From Duganella sp. BJB476 (GTDB lineage: Bacteria > Pseudomonadota > Gammaproteobacteria > Burkholderiales > Burkholderiaceae_D): a stretch of DNA of 64,000 nt. The DNA is taken from the NCBI RefSeq assembly GCF_003416895.1, contig NZ_QVIO01000005.1, positions 248,001 to 312,000 of the forward strand, read 5' to 3'. Under the pieces are notes generated by a model, which saw only the letters and a list, made by a program, of their open reading frames with translations, searched no databases and was not told the origin of the DNA. The translations under genes were made by a program, and so were the position numbers. Positions 1 to 8,676 of the stretch are shown piece after piece (the stretch's first letter is position 1; the number at the start of each line of letters is the position of its first letter).

Positions 1-876
1 GCGGTGGCGCCGCAGATCAAGGCGCAGATCCTGGCTGAGGCCCTGCCCTACATCCGTAATTTCCATGGCAAGACCATTGTCATCAAATACGGTGGCAACG
101 CAATGACCGACGAACGCCTGAAACACGGCTTCGCGCGCGATGTCATTTTGCTCAAACTGGTGGGCATGAACCCGGTCGTGGTGCACGGCGGCGGTCCGCA
201 GATCGACAACGCGCTGAAAAAAATCGGCAAGCAAGGCACTTTCGTGCAGGGCATGCGCATCACCGACGAAGAAACCATGGAAGTGGTGGAGTGGGTGCTG
301 GGCGGCGAAGTCCAGCAGGACATCGTGATGCTGATTAATCACTACGGCGGCCAGGCCGTGGGCCTGACCGGCAAGGACGGCGGCCTGATACGCGCCAAGA
401 AGATGGCCATGCCGGACAAGGACAATCCGGGCCAGTTCCTCGACATCGGCTTCGTCGGCGAGATCGACGCGATCAACCCGGCCGTGGTCAAGGCGCTGCA
501 GGACGACGCCTTCATTCCGATCATTTCGCCGATCGGCTTCGGCCAGGATGGCCAGGCGTACAACATCAACGCCGACGTCGTCGCCGGCAAGATCGCCGAG
601 ATCCTGAAGGCTGAAAAGCTGATCATGATGACCAACATCGCCGGCGTGCAGGACAAGCAGGGCAACCTGGTGACCGACCTGTCGGCGCGCGAGATCGACG
701 AGATGTTCGCCGACGGGACGATTTCGGGCGGCATGCTGCCTAAAATTTCATCAGCCCTGGACGCGGCCAAGTCCGGCGTCAACACGGTGCACATCATCGA
801 CGGGCGAATTGAACACAGTTTATTGCTCGAGGTGTTGACCGAACAGGCTTTTGGCACTATGATCCGGTCTCACTGA
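1..876 (+). CDS. argB: Acetylglutamate kinase (5' end probably outside the window)
   Basis: Phosphorylates N-acetyl-L-glutamate with ATP, the second step of arginine synthesis in the cytoplasm. The amino-acid kinase fold is clear: KYGGNAM near the N terminus, the glycine-rich HGGGPQ loop, TGKDGG, NINADVVAG and GGMLPKI towards the C terminus. The frame is open to the left edge. A GTG at 4 is the first in-window start, but it falls directly before the conserved APQIKAQIL stretch, and family members usually carry a few more N-terminal residues. The true start is therefore probably just upstream. The 290 visible residues are close to full length. The gene ends in TGA at 874-876, followed by a hairpin and then a tRNA gene. 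Confidence 0.95.
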   Translation, partial: AVAPQIKAQILAEALPYIRNFHGKTIVIKYGGNAMTDERLKHGFARDVILLKLVGMNPVVVHGGGPQIDNALKKIGKQGTFVQGMRITDEETMEVVEWVLGGEVQQDIVMLINHYGGQAVGLTGKDGGLIRAKKMAMPDKDNPGQFLDIGFVGEIDAINPAVVKALQDDAFIPIISPIGFGQDGQAYNINADVVAGKIAEILKAEKLIMMTNIAGVQDKQGNLVTDLSAREIDEMFADGTISGGMLPKISSALDAAKSGVNTVHIIDGRIEHSLLLEVLTEQAFGTMIRSH

Positions 877-918
877 AAAAACGGCGATGCACTTCTAGCC
901 GCGATTTCAAGTGCATCG
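876..918 (-). terminator. Rho-independent terminator read on the minus strand
   Basis: A perfect 10-bp stem (885-894 with 909-918) encloses a 14-nt loop. Read on the minus strand it is followed after three bases by six T (876-881), the layout of an intrinsic terminator. The nearest minus-strand gene that could use it is the TraB/GumN-type gene ending at 1041, whose transcript would first run antisense through the tRNA-Thr gene. On the plus strand no T-run follows, so it is a weak terminator for argB. Confidence 0.6.
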
Positions 919-930
919 TCATACCAGTAC

Positions 931-1005
<75 letters not shown>

Positions 1006-1040
1006 TTTCTGCAATACCCTTCCTGTAGCACCCTCCCCGT

Positions 1041-1970
1041 TTAGTAAATCCGCTCTACCGTCATGCCGCGTTTGCGCAGCAGTTCCGGCACGCTTCCGTT
1101 ACCGACCAAATGCAGTATGCCGATCGCCGCCACGCTATTGTTATCGCGCGCCATCAGCTTGGCCATGCCGTCGGCCAGCGTGGGATTGCGTCCGTCCAGC
1201 AGCACCTTCTGCACGAAGCGGCCGGAAAAGCTGTCGTCCATCTCTGCCTTGAGCGCCAGCGCGTCCAGCGCGATGACATCGGCCTTGCGCCAGGCGTCGG
1301 CGATCTCGCGCGCCTGGTTGGCCTGCTCCTTGTCCTCGATGCCGGCGATGGCCTCTTGCAGGAAGACCAGCTGCTCGGCGGCGCTCATCTGGTCGAACAG
1401 CGCCATCTGGCTCTCGGCCGATTCCAGCTCGACCACTTTCTGGCCGCGCGCGTGCGCCTGCCGCGACAAATGGGCATCCACCGCCAGCGCCGCCTCGTAA
1501 CCCTGGGCCGAGAACTCGCTCACCGTCAGCAGGCTGGCCAGCAGCCAGGGCTTCATCGCCGCCACGGTCTCCGGTTCGATGTTGTACTGCTTGAGCAGGC
1601 GGTCCAGCCGCTGCCGCCAGTCGGCCGACAGTTCCGGTCCGGCCGGGCCGCCCCTGGTCAGCATGCCGTGGCGCTGCACGGCGCGCATCAGCGGCTGCTG
1701 GTCGCCCAGCGGATCGATCTCCAGCGCCAGCACCGGCGCCTTCTTCAACGCGGCGGCAATGCGCGGCTCCAGCGGATAGAAGTCGGCCGCGCCGACGTGG
1801 ATGGTGCCAAACAGGTACAGTGTATGTCCGCCCTGCTGCACCTTGAACAAGGCGCCGTGGTTGGGTACTTGGACCTTGTCGGCGGCCCACGCCGGCGTGA
1901 GCATAAGGTAGGACAATGAGAACAAAGTCCAGAACATCACTATAATCTGGCGCTGAATGGCTACCCGCAT
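1041..1970 (-). CDS. TraB/GumN family protein with signal peptide
   Basis: A 309-residue protein of the TraB/GumN (TIKI-like) family, whose members are putative metal-dependent proteases. The mature N terminus carries the family signature LFGTIHVG, followed by conserved acidic residues (LALEIDPL). Residues 1 to about 28 form a signal peptide ending AWA, so it is probably secreted or periplasmic. The ATG at 1970 was chosen over upstream starts because AAGGAAG lies just before it and the signal peptide begins there. It is divergent from the HAD gene, with only 25 bp between the two start codons. The physiological substrate is not known. Confidence 0.8.
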   Translation of the reverse strand: MRVAIQRQIIVMFWTLFSLSYLMLTPAWAADKVQVPNHGALFKVQQGGHTLYLFGTIHVGAADFYPLEPRIAAALKKAPVLALEIDPLGDQQPLMRAVQRHGMLTRGGPAGPELSADWRQRLDRLLKQYNIEPETVAAMKPWLLASLLTVSEFSAQGYEAALAVDAHLSRQAHARGQKVVELESAESQMALFDQMSAAEQLVFLQEAIAGIEDKEQANQAREIADAWRKADVIALDALALKAEMDDSFSGRFVQKVLLDGRNPTLADGMAKLMARDNNSVAAIGILHLVGNGSVPELLRKRGMTVERIY

Positions 1971-1995
1971 GGCTTCCTTGGATGACTGACTTGAA

Positions 1996-2724
1996 GTGAA
2001 CATTATTACTCGCAACGCCCCGGTGTGGCTATTCGATCTGGATAACACGCTGCACAACGCCTCCCACGCGATCTTCCCGGCGCTCATGGCCAACATGAAC
2101 GCCTACATCGCCAATGTGCTGGGCGACGGCGTCACGCCCGCCGGCGAAGACGCCGTCAATGCCGCGCGCACCCTGTACTGGCGGCGTTACGGCGCGACCA
2201 TGCTGGGACTGGTGAAGCACCATGGCGTAAAAGCCGCGCACTTTCTCGACGAAACCCACAGCTTCGACAGCCTGACCGACATGATCCGCGCCGAACGCGG
2301 CCTGCGCCAGCTGCTGCGCCGCCTGCCCGGCCGAAAAATCCTGCTGACCAACGCGCCGCACCGCTATTCGACGCAGGTGCTGCGCCACCTGGGCTTGCAG
2401 CGCCACTTCAGCCACCACATCTCGGTCGAATCGATGACGGTGCACCGGCAGATGCGGCCCAAGCCGTCCAAGCTGCTGCTGCGTAAGCTGATGCGCAGCC
2501 ACGGGCTGACGCCCGGCCGCTGCGTGCTGGTCGAGGATACGCTGGCCAATCTGCGCAGCGCCCACGCGCTGGGCATGCGCACCGCGTGGGTCACCCAGTA
2601 CCTCGAAGTGGGCGACGCGGTTGGCCTGGCGCATCCGCAAAAAAGGTTAATTCGCCCCGCTTATGTCGATGTCAAAGTAAAATCTGTCAGGAAACTGCCG
2701 GCACGCCTGCATCACCTGCGCTGA
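1996..2724 (+). CDS. HAD-family pyrimidine 5'-nucleotidase
   Basis: A haloacid dehalogenase-superfamily phosphatase of 242 residues. Motif I is FDLDNTL (nucleophile and acid/base Asp near residues 15 and 17), motif II is LLTNAP, and motif IV has VLVEDTLANL. This arrangement resembles pyrimidine 5'-nucleotidases of the YjjG/SDT1 group, which dephosphorylate UMP/CMP-type nucleotides in the cytosol. The start is GTG at 1996 with no convincing Shine-Dalgarno. The nearby ATG at 1982 is out of frame, so GTG is the best choice. It lies 41 bp before slmA in the same direction, an arrangement I recognise from related betaproteobacteria. The exact substrate is inferred from family only. Confidence 0.8.
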   Translation: MNIITRNAPVWLFDLDNTLHNASHAIFPALMANMNAYIANVLGDGVTPAGEDAVNAARTLYWRRYGATMLGLVKHHGVKAAHFLDETHSFDSLTDMIRAERGLRQLLRRLPGRKILLTNAPHRYSTQVLRHLGLQRHFSHHISVESMTVHRQMRPKPSKLLLRKLMRSHGLTPGRCVLVEDTLANLRSAHALGMRTAWVTQYLEVGDAVGLAHPQKRLIRPAYVDVKVKSVRKLPARLHHLR

Positions 2725-2765
2725 ACAAAAAACTTACACATCCATTCACTTATCCGCGAGATCAC

Positions 2766-3359
2766 ATGGCAAGCAACCCGCCGGGCCAGCGCCGCATGCA
2801 AATTTTGCAGGCGCTGGCGGAGATGCTGGAACAACCCAAAGGCGAGAAAATCACCACCGCTGCGCTGGCGCGCAAGCTGGAGTTTTCCGAGGCCGCGCTG
2901 TACCGGCACTTCGCCAGCAAAGCGCAGATGTTCGAGGGGCTGATCGAGTTTATCGAGTCGTCGGTGTTCGGCTTGATCAACCAGATCGCCGAACGCCAGA
3001 GCGATGGCCTGGCGCAGGCGCGCGACATTCTCGGCATGCTGCTCAACTTCGCCAGCCAGAATCCCGGCATGACACGGGTGCTGACCGGCGAAGCGCTGGT
3101 CAACGAGGACGAGCGCCTGCAACTGCGCATGAACCAGTTCTACGACCGCGTCGAGCTGGCGCTGAAGCAGGCCTTGCGGCTGGCCGTGACCGAAGGCCAG
3201 GCGCACGAAGCGGAAGTGGCCGCGCGCGCCGGCATGCTGGTGAGTTTCGTCATCGGCCGCTGGCACCGTTACGCCAAGAGTGGATTCAAGAACAACCCGG
3301 CGCAGGACGCGCCGCTGCAAATAGCCCTGTTGCTGCCTTACGTAGAAGATGAACGCTGA
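2766..3359 (+). CDS. slmA: TetR-family nucleoid occlusion factor SlmA
   Basis: A 197-residue TetR-fold protein matching SlmA in length and sequence. An N-terminal helix-turn-helix (about residues 33-55, ALARKLEFSEAALYRHFASK) precedes an all-helical dimer domain. SlmA binds chromosomal SBS sites and blocks FtsZ ring assembly over the nucleoid. The ATG at 2766 gives the normal SlmA length; the frame is open further upstream, but that part does not resemble the family. It overlaps the next gene, pabBC, by 11 bp, so the two are probably co-transcribed. Confidence 0.88.
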   Translation: MASNPPGQRRMQILQALAEMLEQPKGEKITTAALARKLEFSEAALYRHFASKAQMFEGLIEFIESSVFGLINQIAERQSDGLAQARDILGMLLNFASQNPGMTRVLTGEALVNEDERLQLRMNQFYDRVELALKQALRLAVTEGQAHEAEVAARAGMLVSFVIGRWHRYAKSGFKNNPAQDAPLQIALLLPYVEDER

Positions 3360-5199
3360 ATGCTTTGCACTGCTGGATGACGCCAGCCCGGAAGGTACGC
3401 AAACTCCGGGTGCGCGTTCACGCCTGTACACCGGCCACACCGGCACGCTGCGTTGCGACGACATCGGCCAGTGGCCGCAACTGCTGGAGCGGATGCAGGC
3501 GGCGCTGACGCGCGGCGAATACGCCGTCACCGTATGCAGCTACGAGCTGGGAGCGGAGCTGCTGGAGCTGGGCGCAGCCGCCACCCGCACCGCAGAGACC
3601 CCGCCGCTGGCGCAGATCCTGCTGTTCTCGCACTGCGCCCAGCTGTCGTCGGACGAAGTGGGCGACTGGCTGGCGGCGCGTTCCTTCCCGGTCGACCGTC
3701 CGTCCGGCATCGCCAACATCCGCCCCAACATCGACCAGGAAGCCTTTAGCGGCGCCCTGGCGCGCATCCACGACTACATCGAGGCCGGCGACACCTACCA
3801 GGTCAATTACACGTACAGGCTGCGGTTTGACGCCTTCGGCAGCATCCACGCGCTGTACGCGCGCCTGCGCGGCCGCCAGCCGGTGCCCTACGGCGCGCTG
3901 GTGCGGCTGGAGGACGGTACCGCCATCCTGTCGCTGTCGCCCGAACTGTTCGTGCGCCACGAGGACGGCGTGCTAACGGCGCGGCCGATGAAGGGCACCG
4001 CGCCCGCCGCGCCGCCATCGCAGCCGGCCGAGAACATCCTGCGCGCCACCACGCTGGCAGCCGATCCGAAGAACCGCGCCGAAAACCTGATGATCGTCGA
4101 CCTGCTGCGCAACGACATCGCCCGCATCGCGCAGACCGGCAGCGTGGCGGTGCCTGCGCTGTTCGAGGTGCACCGCTACAGCAGCGTGCTGCAAATGACG
4201 TCCACCATCACCGCCAGACTGCGCGACGACGCCACGCTGGCCGACATCTTCAACGCGCTGTACCCATGCGGCTCGATCACCGGCGCGCCCAAGCGGCGCA
4301 CGATGGAGATCATCCGCGAACTGGAGCCGGATCCGCGCGGCGTCTACACCGGCGCCATCGGCTGGTTCGATCCGCGCAAGGATGGCAAGGTGGGCGACTT
4401 CTGCATGTCGGTGCCGATCCGCACGCTGACGCTGCAAGCGCCGGCCAGCCCGAACGGCGCGCGCCGCGGCGAGATGGGCGTGGGCGCCGGCATCGTCTTC
4501 GACAGCGACGCGCAGGAGGAATACGCCGAATGCCAGCTCAAGGCGCGCTTCCTCACCGGCCTGAAAAACGACTTCGAGATTTTCGAAACCATGCGCGCCA
4601 CGCGGGCCGACGGCGTGCGCCATCGTGACCGCCACCTGAAGCGGCTGGCGGCATCGGCGGCCTGCTTCGGCTACGCCTGGGACGCTGCGGCGGCCAACGC
4701 CTACCTGGACACCGCCTGCGCGATGCTGGATGCGGGTGTCGACTACCGGGTGCGATTGGCGCTCAGCTCAGCGGGCGCGTTCTCGGTGCAGCATGCGCCG
4801 GTGACGCCGCTGACGGAACCGGTGCGCGTGCTGCTGGCGCCGGACGCCACCGAGTCGGGCGACCTGTTCCTGCGCCATAAAACCAGCATCCGCAGCCGCT
4901 ACGACGCCGCCTGGCGCGAGGCCGAGGCGCAGGGCGCTTTCGATACGCTGTTCTTCAACGAGCGCGGCGAGCTGACCGAAGGAGGCCGCACCAACGTCTT
5001 CGTGCGCGTGGACGGCCGCTGGCTGACGCCGCCCCTGAGCAGCGGCGTGCTGCCCGGCGTGATGCGCGGCGTAATGCTGGACGATCCGCAATGGCAGGCC
5101 AGCGAAGCCGTCATCACGCGCGCGATGCTGGCGGCGGCTGACGAAATCATCGTCTGCAACGCGCTGCGCGGCGCCATGCGAGCCGTATTGGCAAGCTAG
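3349..5199 (+). CDS. pabBC: Bifunctional aminodeoxychorismate synthase component I / aminodeoxychorismate lyase
   Basis: A 616-residue fusion for p-aminobenzoate (folate) synthesis. The N-terminal chorismate-binding domain (about 60-400) carries the PabB signatures IEAGDTYQVNYTYRL, MKGTAP, ENLMIVDLLRND and GSITGAPKRRTMEII. The C-terminal fold-type IV PLP domain (about 405-616) begins FEIFETMRA and has the HKTSIRSRYDA segment with the probable PLP lysine, followed by NERGELTEGGRTNVFV. Together they convert chorismate (with a PabA glutaminase encoded elsewhere) to PABA and pyruvate. It starts inside the end of slmA. Its stop codon interlocks with that of the convergent GNAT gene in the tetranucleotide CTAG. 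Confidence 0.92.
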   Translation: MNAECFALLDDASPEGTQTPGARSRLYTGHTGTLRCDDIGQWPQLLERMQAALTRGEYAVTVCSYELGAELLELGAAATRTAETPPLAQILLFSHCAQLSSDEVGDWLAARSFPVDRPSGIANIRPNIDQEAFSGALARIHDYIEAGDTYQVNYTYRLRFDAFGSIHALYARLRGRQPVPYGALVRLEDGTAILSLSPELFVRHEDGVLTARPMKGTAPAAPPSQPAENILRATTLAADPKNRAENLMIVDLLRNDIARIAQTGSVAVPALFEVHRYSSVLQMTSTITARLRDDATLADIFNALYPCGSITGAPKRRTMEIIRELEPDPRGVYTGAIGWFDPRKDGKVGDFCMSVPIRTLTLQAPASPNGARRGEMGVGAGIVFDSDAQEEYAECQLKARFLTGLKNDFEIFETMRATRADGVRHRDRHLKRLAASAACFGYAWDAAAANAYLDTACAMLDAGVDYRVRLALSSAGAFSVQHAPVTPLTEPVRVLLAPDATESGDLFLRHKTSIRSRYDAAWREAEAQGAFDTLFFNERGELTEGGRTNVFVRVDGRWLTPPLSSGVLPGVMRGVMLDDPQWQASEAVITRAMLAAADEIIVCNALRGAMRAVLAS

Positions 5200-5657
5200 G
5201 AACGCCACTCCAGCATCTTGTACGGGCCGGCGTCGCCGGTGACACGAAATCCCAGGCGATCATATAAACGCTGCGCCGGATTGCTGCCCTCCACGTGCAT
5301 GCTGATGCTGCCGCCATCGCGCGCCGCGTCCTGCTGCAAGCCTTGCAGCAGTTGCGTGCCGATGCCCTGGCCTTGCCACGGCGGCAGCAGCGTGATGTCG
5401 ATCACGTGCGTGACCTGCGGCCGCTGCGCGACGTAGAGGCGGCCGATCGCCGCGCCATCCAGTTCGACGATATCGAACCGCGCGTCGGGATAGGCCGAGC
5501 GGTAGTGGCGGTCCTGCGCGTCGAACTGCATGCGCAGGAAAATCTCCGCCTGGCTGGAGTGCCAGCCGAACAAGCCGATTTCGTTCGCGCGGGTGGAGGC
5601 GTACACGCTGCGCAGGAAGGCCTCGTCGTCGGGCTGGCTGGATCGGCGCGCCAGCAT
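5196..5657 (-). CDS. GNAT-family N-acetyltransferase
   Basis: A 153-residue GNAT acetyltransferase. The acetyl-CoA pyrophosphate loop is QGQGIGTQLL (motif A), preceded by the beta-strand THVIDITLLPPWQ and followed by the SNPAQRLYDRLGF motif B typical of the family. The acceptor substrate cannot be told from sequence. The ATG at 5657 overlaps the stop of the upstream DUF1428 gene in a TGATG junction, so the two are translationally coupled. A GTG one codon earlier is possible. Confidence 0.82.
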   Translation of the reverse strand: MLARRSSQPDDEAFLRSVYASTRANEIGLFGWHSSQAEIFLRMQFDAQDRHYRSAYPDARFDIVELDGAAIGRLYVAQRPQVTHVIDITLLPPWQGQGIGTQLLQGLQQDAARDGGSISMHVEGSNPAQRLYDRLGFRVTGDAGPYKMLEWRS

Positions 5658-6016
5658 CACAGGTCGATCATCATTTCGAATCCGCCCCAGACCATGCGCT
5701 TGCCGTCGAACGGCATGTTCTTCGGATCCATGTAGTGGGCGATGCGCGGGTCTTTCATCACCTTCTCATTGATCTCGTCGCGCGCGGCGCGGGAGGCGTA
5801 GACAATCCATGAAAACACCACGGACTCGCCGTCCTGCAGGTCGACGCTGAGCGGGAACGACGTCACCTTGCCGGGCGGGACATCGTCGCCTATGCACTCG
5901 CGGAATTCGAGCGCGCCGAACTCCTTCCAGACCTTGCCGCATTCAAGCGACATTTTCTTGTACGCCTCAACATTTTCCTTCGGCACCGGAATCACAAAAC
6001 CGTCTACATAGGACAT
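5657..6016 (-). CDS. DUF1428 family protein
   Basis: A 119-residue cytoplasmic protein of the DUF1428 (YbaA-like) family, a ferredoxin-like alpha/beta-barrel fold of unknown function. Family marks are MSYVDGFVIPVP at the start, the GDDVPPGKVTSFP stretch and the C-terminal MPFDGKRMVWGGFE. The ATG at 6016 follows a good GGAG ribosome site; an ORF extension to 6073 has none. It is the first gene of a two-gene unit with the GNAT enzyme and is divergent from the periplasmic binding protein, with about 120 bp of shared upstream DNA. Confidence 0.85.
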   Translation of the reverse strand: MSYVDGFVIPVPKENVEAYKKMSLECGKVWKEFGALEFRECIGDDVPPGKVTSFPLSVDLQDGESVVFSWIVYASRAARDEINEKVMKDPRIAHYMDPKNMPFDGKRMVWGGFEMMIDL

Positions 6017-6135
6017 GGCTGTCTCCTTCTCAGTTTGGAAATTCAGGGTAGCCAAATATGGCAGATTTGACAAGCAGTGCCGTGCGCGCGGTTGAATGGA
6101 GTAAGCTTGGACACCAAAGAAATCGGGAGAGCTGC

Positions 6136-6909
6136 ATGACCATCAACGCGGGCCGACTGTTCGCTGCTGCGCTACTCGCTAGCATGCTGGCATCATCGGG
6201 GCCGGCACGGGCCGCCCCGTTGATCCGCCTGGGCTCGGACGACTGGTGCCCGTTTGTGTGCGCGGTCGACGGCAAGCCGCCCAGCGGCTATCTGGTGGAG
6301 CTGACCGCGATGGCGATGGCGCTGGAAGGGTATCGGGCGGAACCGGTGCTCATGCCGCTCAACCGCGCCATCACGCAAACGGCGCACGGCGATATCGAAG
6401 GGGTGTACGCGCCGCCGATCGATCAGCGCCTGCGTTTGAGCGCCCCCCTGGCGCAGTCGCGGGCCTGCTTCTACACGCGGGTGGGCGACGATTGGACTTT
6501 TCAATCCATCAAGTCGCTCAAAACACTGGTGGTCGGCGTGATCGACGACTACGGCTACGACGACGGGCCGATGGATGCCTATATCGCGGAAAACCGGCAT
6601 AAACCTGCCCTCATCGCACTCGCCTTCGGCGCATCGGCCGGCACCACCAATGTCCAGAAGCTGCTGGGCGGACGCTATCGTGTGATGCTGGAACATACCG
6701 CCGTCATGGCGCAATTGAGCAAGCGGCTCGACGTGGCCGACCGCATCCGCCAGGCGGGCTGCCTGGAACACGAACTGCCCCTGACCATCGGCTTCGCGAC
6801 ACAGGATATACGCGCCGACACCTGGATCCGCGCGCTGGCCGACGGCATGCACAAACTTGAAACTTCGGGCGATCTGAAGGCGCTGCAAAAGCGCTACAAA
6901 ATCGACTAG
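6136..6909 (+). CDS. Periplasmic solute-binding protein, amino-acid-binding type
   Basis: A 257-residue protein with a signal peptide ending PARAAP (about residues 1-26) and a fold like family 3 extracellular solute-binding proteins (PF00497): LGSDDWCPFVC at the start, GYLVELTAMAMALEG, and the C-terminal LADGMHKLETSGDLKALQKRY that closes many such domains. No permease or ATPase is adjacent, so it may be an orphan binding protein rather than part of a transporter. The ATG at 6136 follows GGGAGA. Its TAG stop interlocks with the stop of ftrA in CTAG. Confidence 0.75.
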   Translation: MTINAGRLFAAALLASMLASSGPARAAPLIRLGSDDWCPFVCAVDGKPPSGYLVELTAMAMALEGYRAEPVLMPLNRAITQTAHGDIEGVYAPPIDQRLRLSAPLAQSRACFYTRVGDDWTFQSIKSLKTLVVGVIDDYGYDDGPMDAYIAENRHKPALIALAFGASAGTTNVQKLLGGRYRVMLEHTAVMAQLSKRLDVADRIRQAGCLEHELPLTIGFATQDIRADTWIRALADGMHKLETSGDLKALQKRYKID

Positions 6910-7862
6910 ATCGTGTGGGCGAAGCGGCGGCGGTAGGCGCCCGGCGTGGTGGCGGCCAGGCGGCGGAAATGGTGGCGCAGCGATTCCTCCGAACCGAAAC
7001 CGGCACGCTCGGCGATCTGCGCCAGCGGCACGTCCGGCACCTCCAGCATGTCCTTGACGATGGCGACGCGCTCGCGGATCAGCCATTCGACCGGGCCGAG
7101 GCCGGTAGCCTGCTGGAACTGGCGCTGCAAGGTGCGCGGACTCATGGCGGCGCGTTCGGCCATGCTGTTGACGGTGTGCGGCTGTTCGGGGTGGCTGCGC
7201 AGCCAGTCCATCAAGCGCGACAGGCGGCCCTGCTCGCCCTGTGCCATCGGCCGCGGCAGGAACTGCGCCTGGCCGCCTTCGCGATGCGGCGCCACCACCA
7301 GCCGCTGCGCCACCAGGTTGCCGACCTTGGCGCCGTAATCCCTGCGCACCAGATGCAGCAGCATGTCGAGTCCGGCGGCCGAACCGGCCGCGGTGATGAT
7401 CTGGCCGTTGTCCACATACAGGTCGTCGGGCTGGACCTGGATCTGTGGATAACGTTGGGCCAGGCGGTCGGCGTAGCGCCAGTGGGTGGTGGCGCGCTGG
7501 CCGTCCAGCACGCCGGCGGCGGCCAGCACGAAGACGCCGGAGCAGATCGAGCACAGGCGGGCGCCGCGCCGGTGGGCGGCGCGGATCATATCCAGCACGG
7601 CCGGCGGCGGCAGTTCGTCGGCGTCGCGCCAGCCGGGGATGACGATGGTGTCGGCCCGTTCCAACAGCTCCGGCGCGTACGGCGCCTGCACGGTGATGCC
7701 GCCGGCCGCGCGGATCGGGCCGGGTTCGACGGCGCAGACGGCGAAGTCGTACCAGTCCACGTCCAGCTCGGGACGTTCCAGCGCGAACAGTTCGACCGTG
7801 CAGCCGAACTCGAAGGTGCACAGGCGGTCGTAGGCCAGTGCGACAACCAGATGTTTTTTCAT
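6906..7862 (-). CDS. ftrA: FtrA/GlxA-type transcriptional regulator (DJ-1/PfpI domain plus AraC helix-turn-helix)
   Basis: A 318-residue regulator. The N-terminal DJ-1/PfpI-like domain (about 5-170) contains the nucleophile-elbow region SICSGVFVLAAAG, and the C-terminal AraC domain (about 220-318) has NSMAERAAMSPRTLQRQFQQ and IAERAGFGSEESLRHHFRR. Such proteins sense a small molecule in the amidase-like domain; the ligand is unknown here. It is divergent from a rhodanese gene with 97 bp between the starts. FtrA-type regulators paired with single-domain rhodaneses are a recurring arrangement, suggesting that the rhodanese is its target. Confidence 0.82.
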   Translation of the reverse strand: MKKHLVVALAYDRLCTFEFGCTVELFALERPELDVDWYDFAVCAVEPGPIRAAGGITVQAPYAPELLERADTIVIPGWRDADELPPPAVLDMIRAAHRRGARLCSICSGVFVLAAAGVLDGQRATTHWRYADRLAQRYPQIQVQPDDLYVDNGQIITAAGSAAGLDMLLHLVRRDYGAKVGNLVAQRLVVAPHREGGQAQFLPRPMAQGEQGRLSRLMDWLRSHPEQPHTVNSMAERAAMSPRTLQRQFQQATGLGPVEWLIRERVAIVKDMLEVPDVPLAQIAERAGFGSEESLRHHFRRLAATTPGAYRRRFAHTI

Positions 7863-7959
7863 GGCGTAATCTTAACGCAGAATGGCTTATGCGCCACTGC
7901 CGGCGATGGCGGCGGCGTCGCACAATGGCGTCACTGTCCACTCATTGAAGGAGATCACG

Positions 7960-8361
7960 ATGTCCGCCAAGTCCCTCGTCGCCGCCATTCCCGCCGCCGC
8001 CAGCAGCGATGCGCTGGCCCGCTTTGAAGCCAGCTTCAGCTACGAAACCGACTGCTGGGACGTGCACAACGCGCTGACCAACGGCCCGCAGGATTTCGTT
8101 CTGCTGGATGTGCGCGGCACGGAGAAATACGCGGCCGGCCACGTGCCGGGCGCGCTGGACCTGGCGCACCGCAAGATCATCGGCTCCAGGCTGGCCGAGT
8201 TCCCGGCCGACACGCTGTTCGTGGTGTACTGCGCCGGCCCCCACTGCAACGGCGCCGCCCGCGCCGCCGTGCGGCTGGCGCAACTGGGCCGCCCAGTCAA
8301 AGTGATGCCGGGTGGGATTACTGGTTGGGTGGATGAGGGCTTTGCGTTGGCGACAGCGTAA
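7960..8361 (+). CDS. Single-domain rhodanese-like protein
   Basis: A 133-residue rhodanese-fold protein. It has the LLDVRGTEKYAAGHVPGALDL motif of the family and an active-site region VVYCAGPHCNGAARAA with Cys91 as the expected sulfur-accepting residue and a second Cys96. The loop lacks the usual CxxxxR pattern and instead has the CxGPxCNG form seen in a subgroup found beside FtrA-type regulators. The ATG at 7960 has AAGGAG seven bases upstream; an ORF extension to 7882 overlaps the promoter region and was rejected. Its substrate is unknown. Confidence 0.82.
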   Translation: MSAKSLVAAIPAAASSDALARFEASFSYETDCWDVHNALTNGPQDFVLLDVRGTEKYAAGHVPGALDLAHRKIIGSRLAEFPADTLFVVYCAGPHCNGAARAAVRLAQLGRPVKVMPGGITGWVDEGFALATA

Positions 8362-8363
8362 GG

Positions 8364-8603
8364 TCACGGGACCTCGATAAACTTCCCCGCTTTAAAATAC
8401 CCTCTCGCCACCCGGCCATCAAGTTCACGGATGACCAGTTGGGGGTCTTGCGGATCGGTGCTGAAGATGGGCGTGCCCGGCTCGGTGAGCGCATCGGCTA
8501 GCGCAATCACACCGCGCTTGCCGAAGTTGCGCGCTCGCACCAATTGCAGGACCGTTGACGGTTTCGTCCGGATTGTAATGCTGCCAACCGAGATATCAAG
8601 CAT
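8364..8603 (-). CDS. Small protein related to the putative antitoxin at 9413-9667
   Basis: A 79-residue protein I do not recognise. Its C-terminal half (PIFSTDPQDPQLVIRELDG then GYFKAGKFIEV) is clearly homologous to the C terminus of the small gene at 9413-9667 (PLFSADPSDPTIVIRKL, then GRFIGGKFVEI). The N terminus differs. The ATG at 8603 is preceded by GGAGG at a normal distance. It lies just downstream of the zeta-like kinase and directly behind a copy of a 56-bp repeat. It may be a second antitoxin-like copy that has lost or never had its own toxin. Confidence 0.65.
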   Translation of the reverse strand: MLDISVGSITIRTKPSTVLQLVRARNFGKRGVIALADALTEPGTPIFSTDPQDPQLVIRELDGRVARGYFKAGKFIEVP

Positions 8604-8620
8604 GGCGCCTCCACTCTGCC

Positions 8621-8676
8621 GATTGAGCTGCCGGGGCAGCCATTATTGGTAGACCCCGGTCCTGCTCAAAAGTTCA
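8621..8676. repeat. 56-bp direct repeat, copy 1 of 2
   Basis: 50 of 56 positions are identical to 9687-9742, same orientation. It contains an inverted repeat (CCGGGG with CCCCGG, loop about 18 nt) conserved in both copies. This copy includes the stop codon of the zeta-like gene and ends about 17 bp before the start of the small gene at 8603. Confidence 0.85.

Noticed and set aside
7444..7452. Perfect DnaA box TGTGGATAA inside ftrA (others inside coding at 19564-19572, 60096-60104, 60443-60451)
   Set aside because: Single boxes in coding sequence without CTA repeats, A+T tract or neighbours; the 9-mer arises readily from Val-Asp-Lys/Asn codons, so these are not origin evidence.
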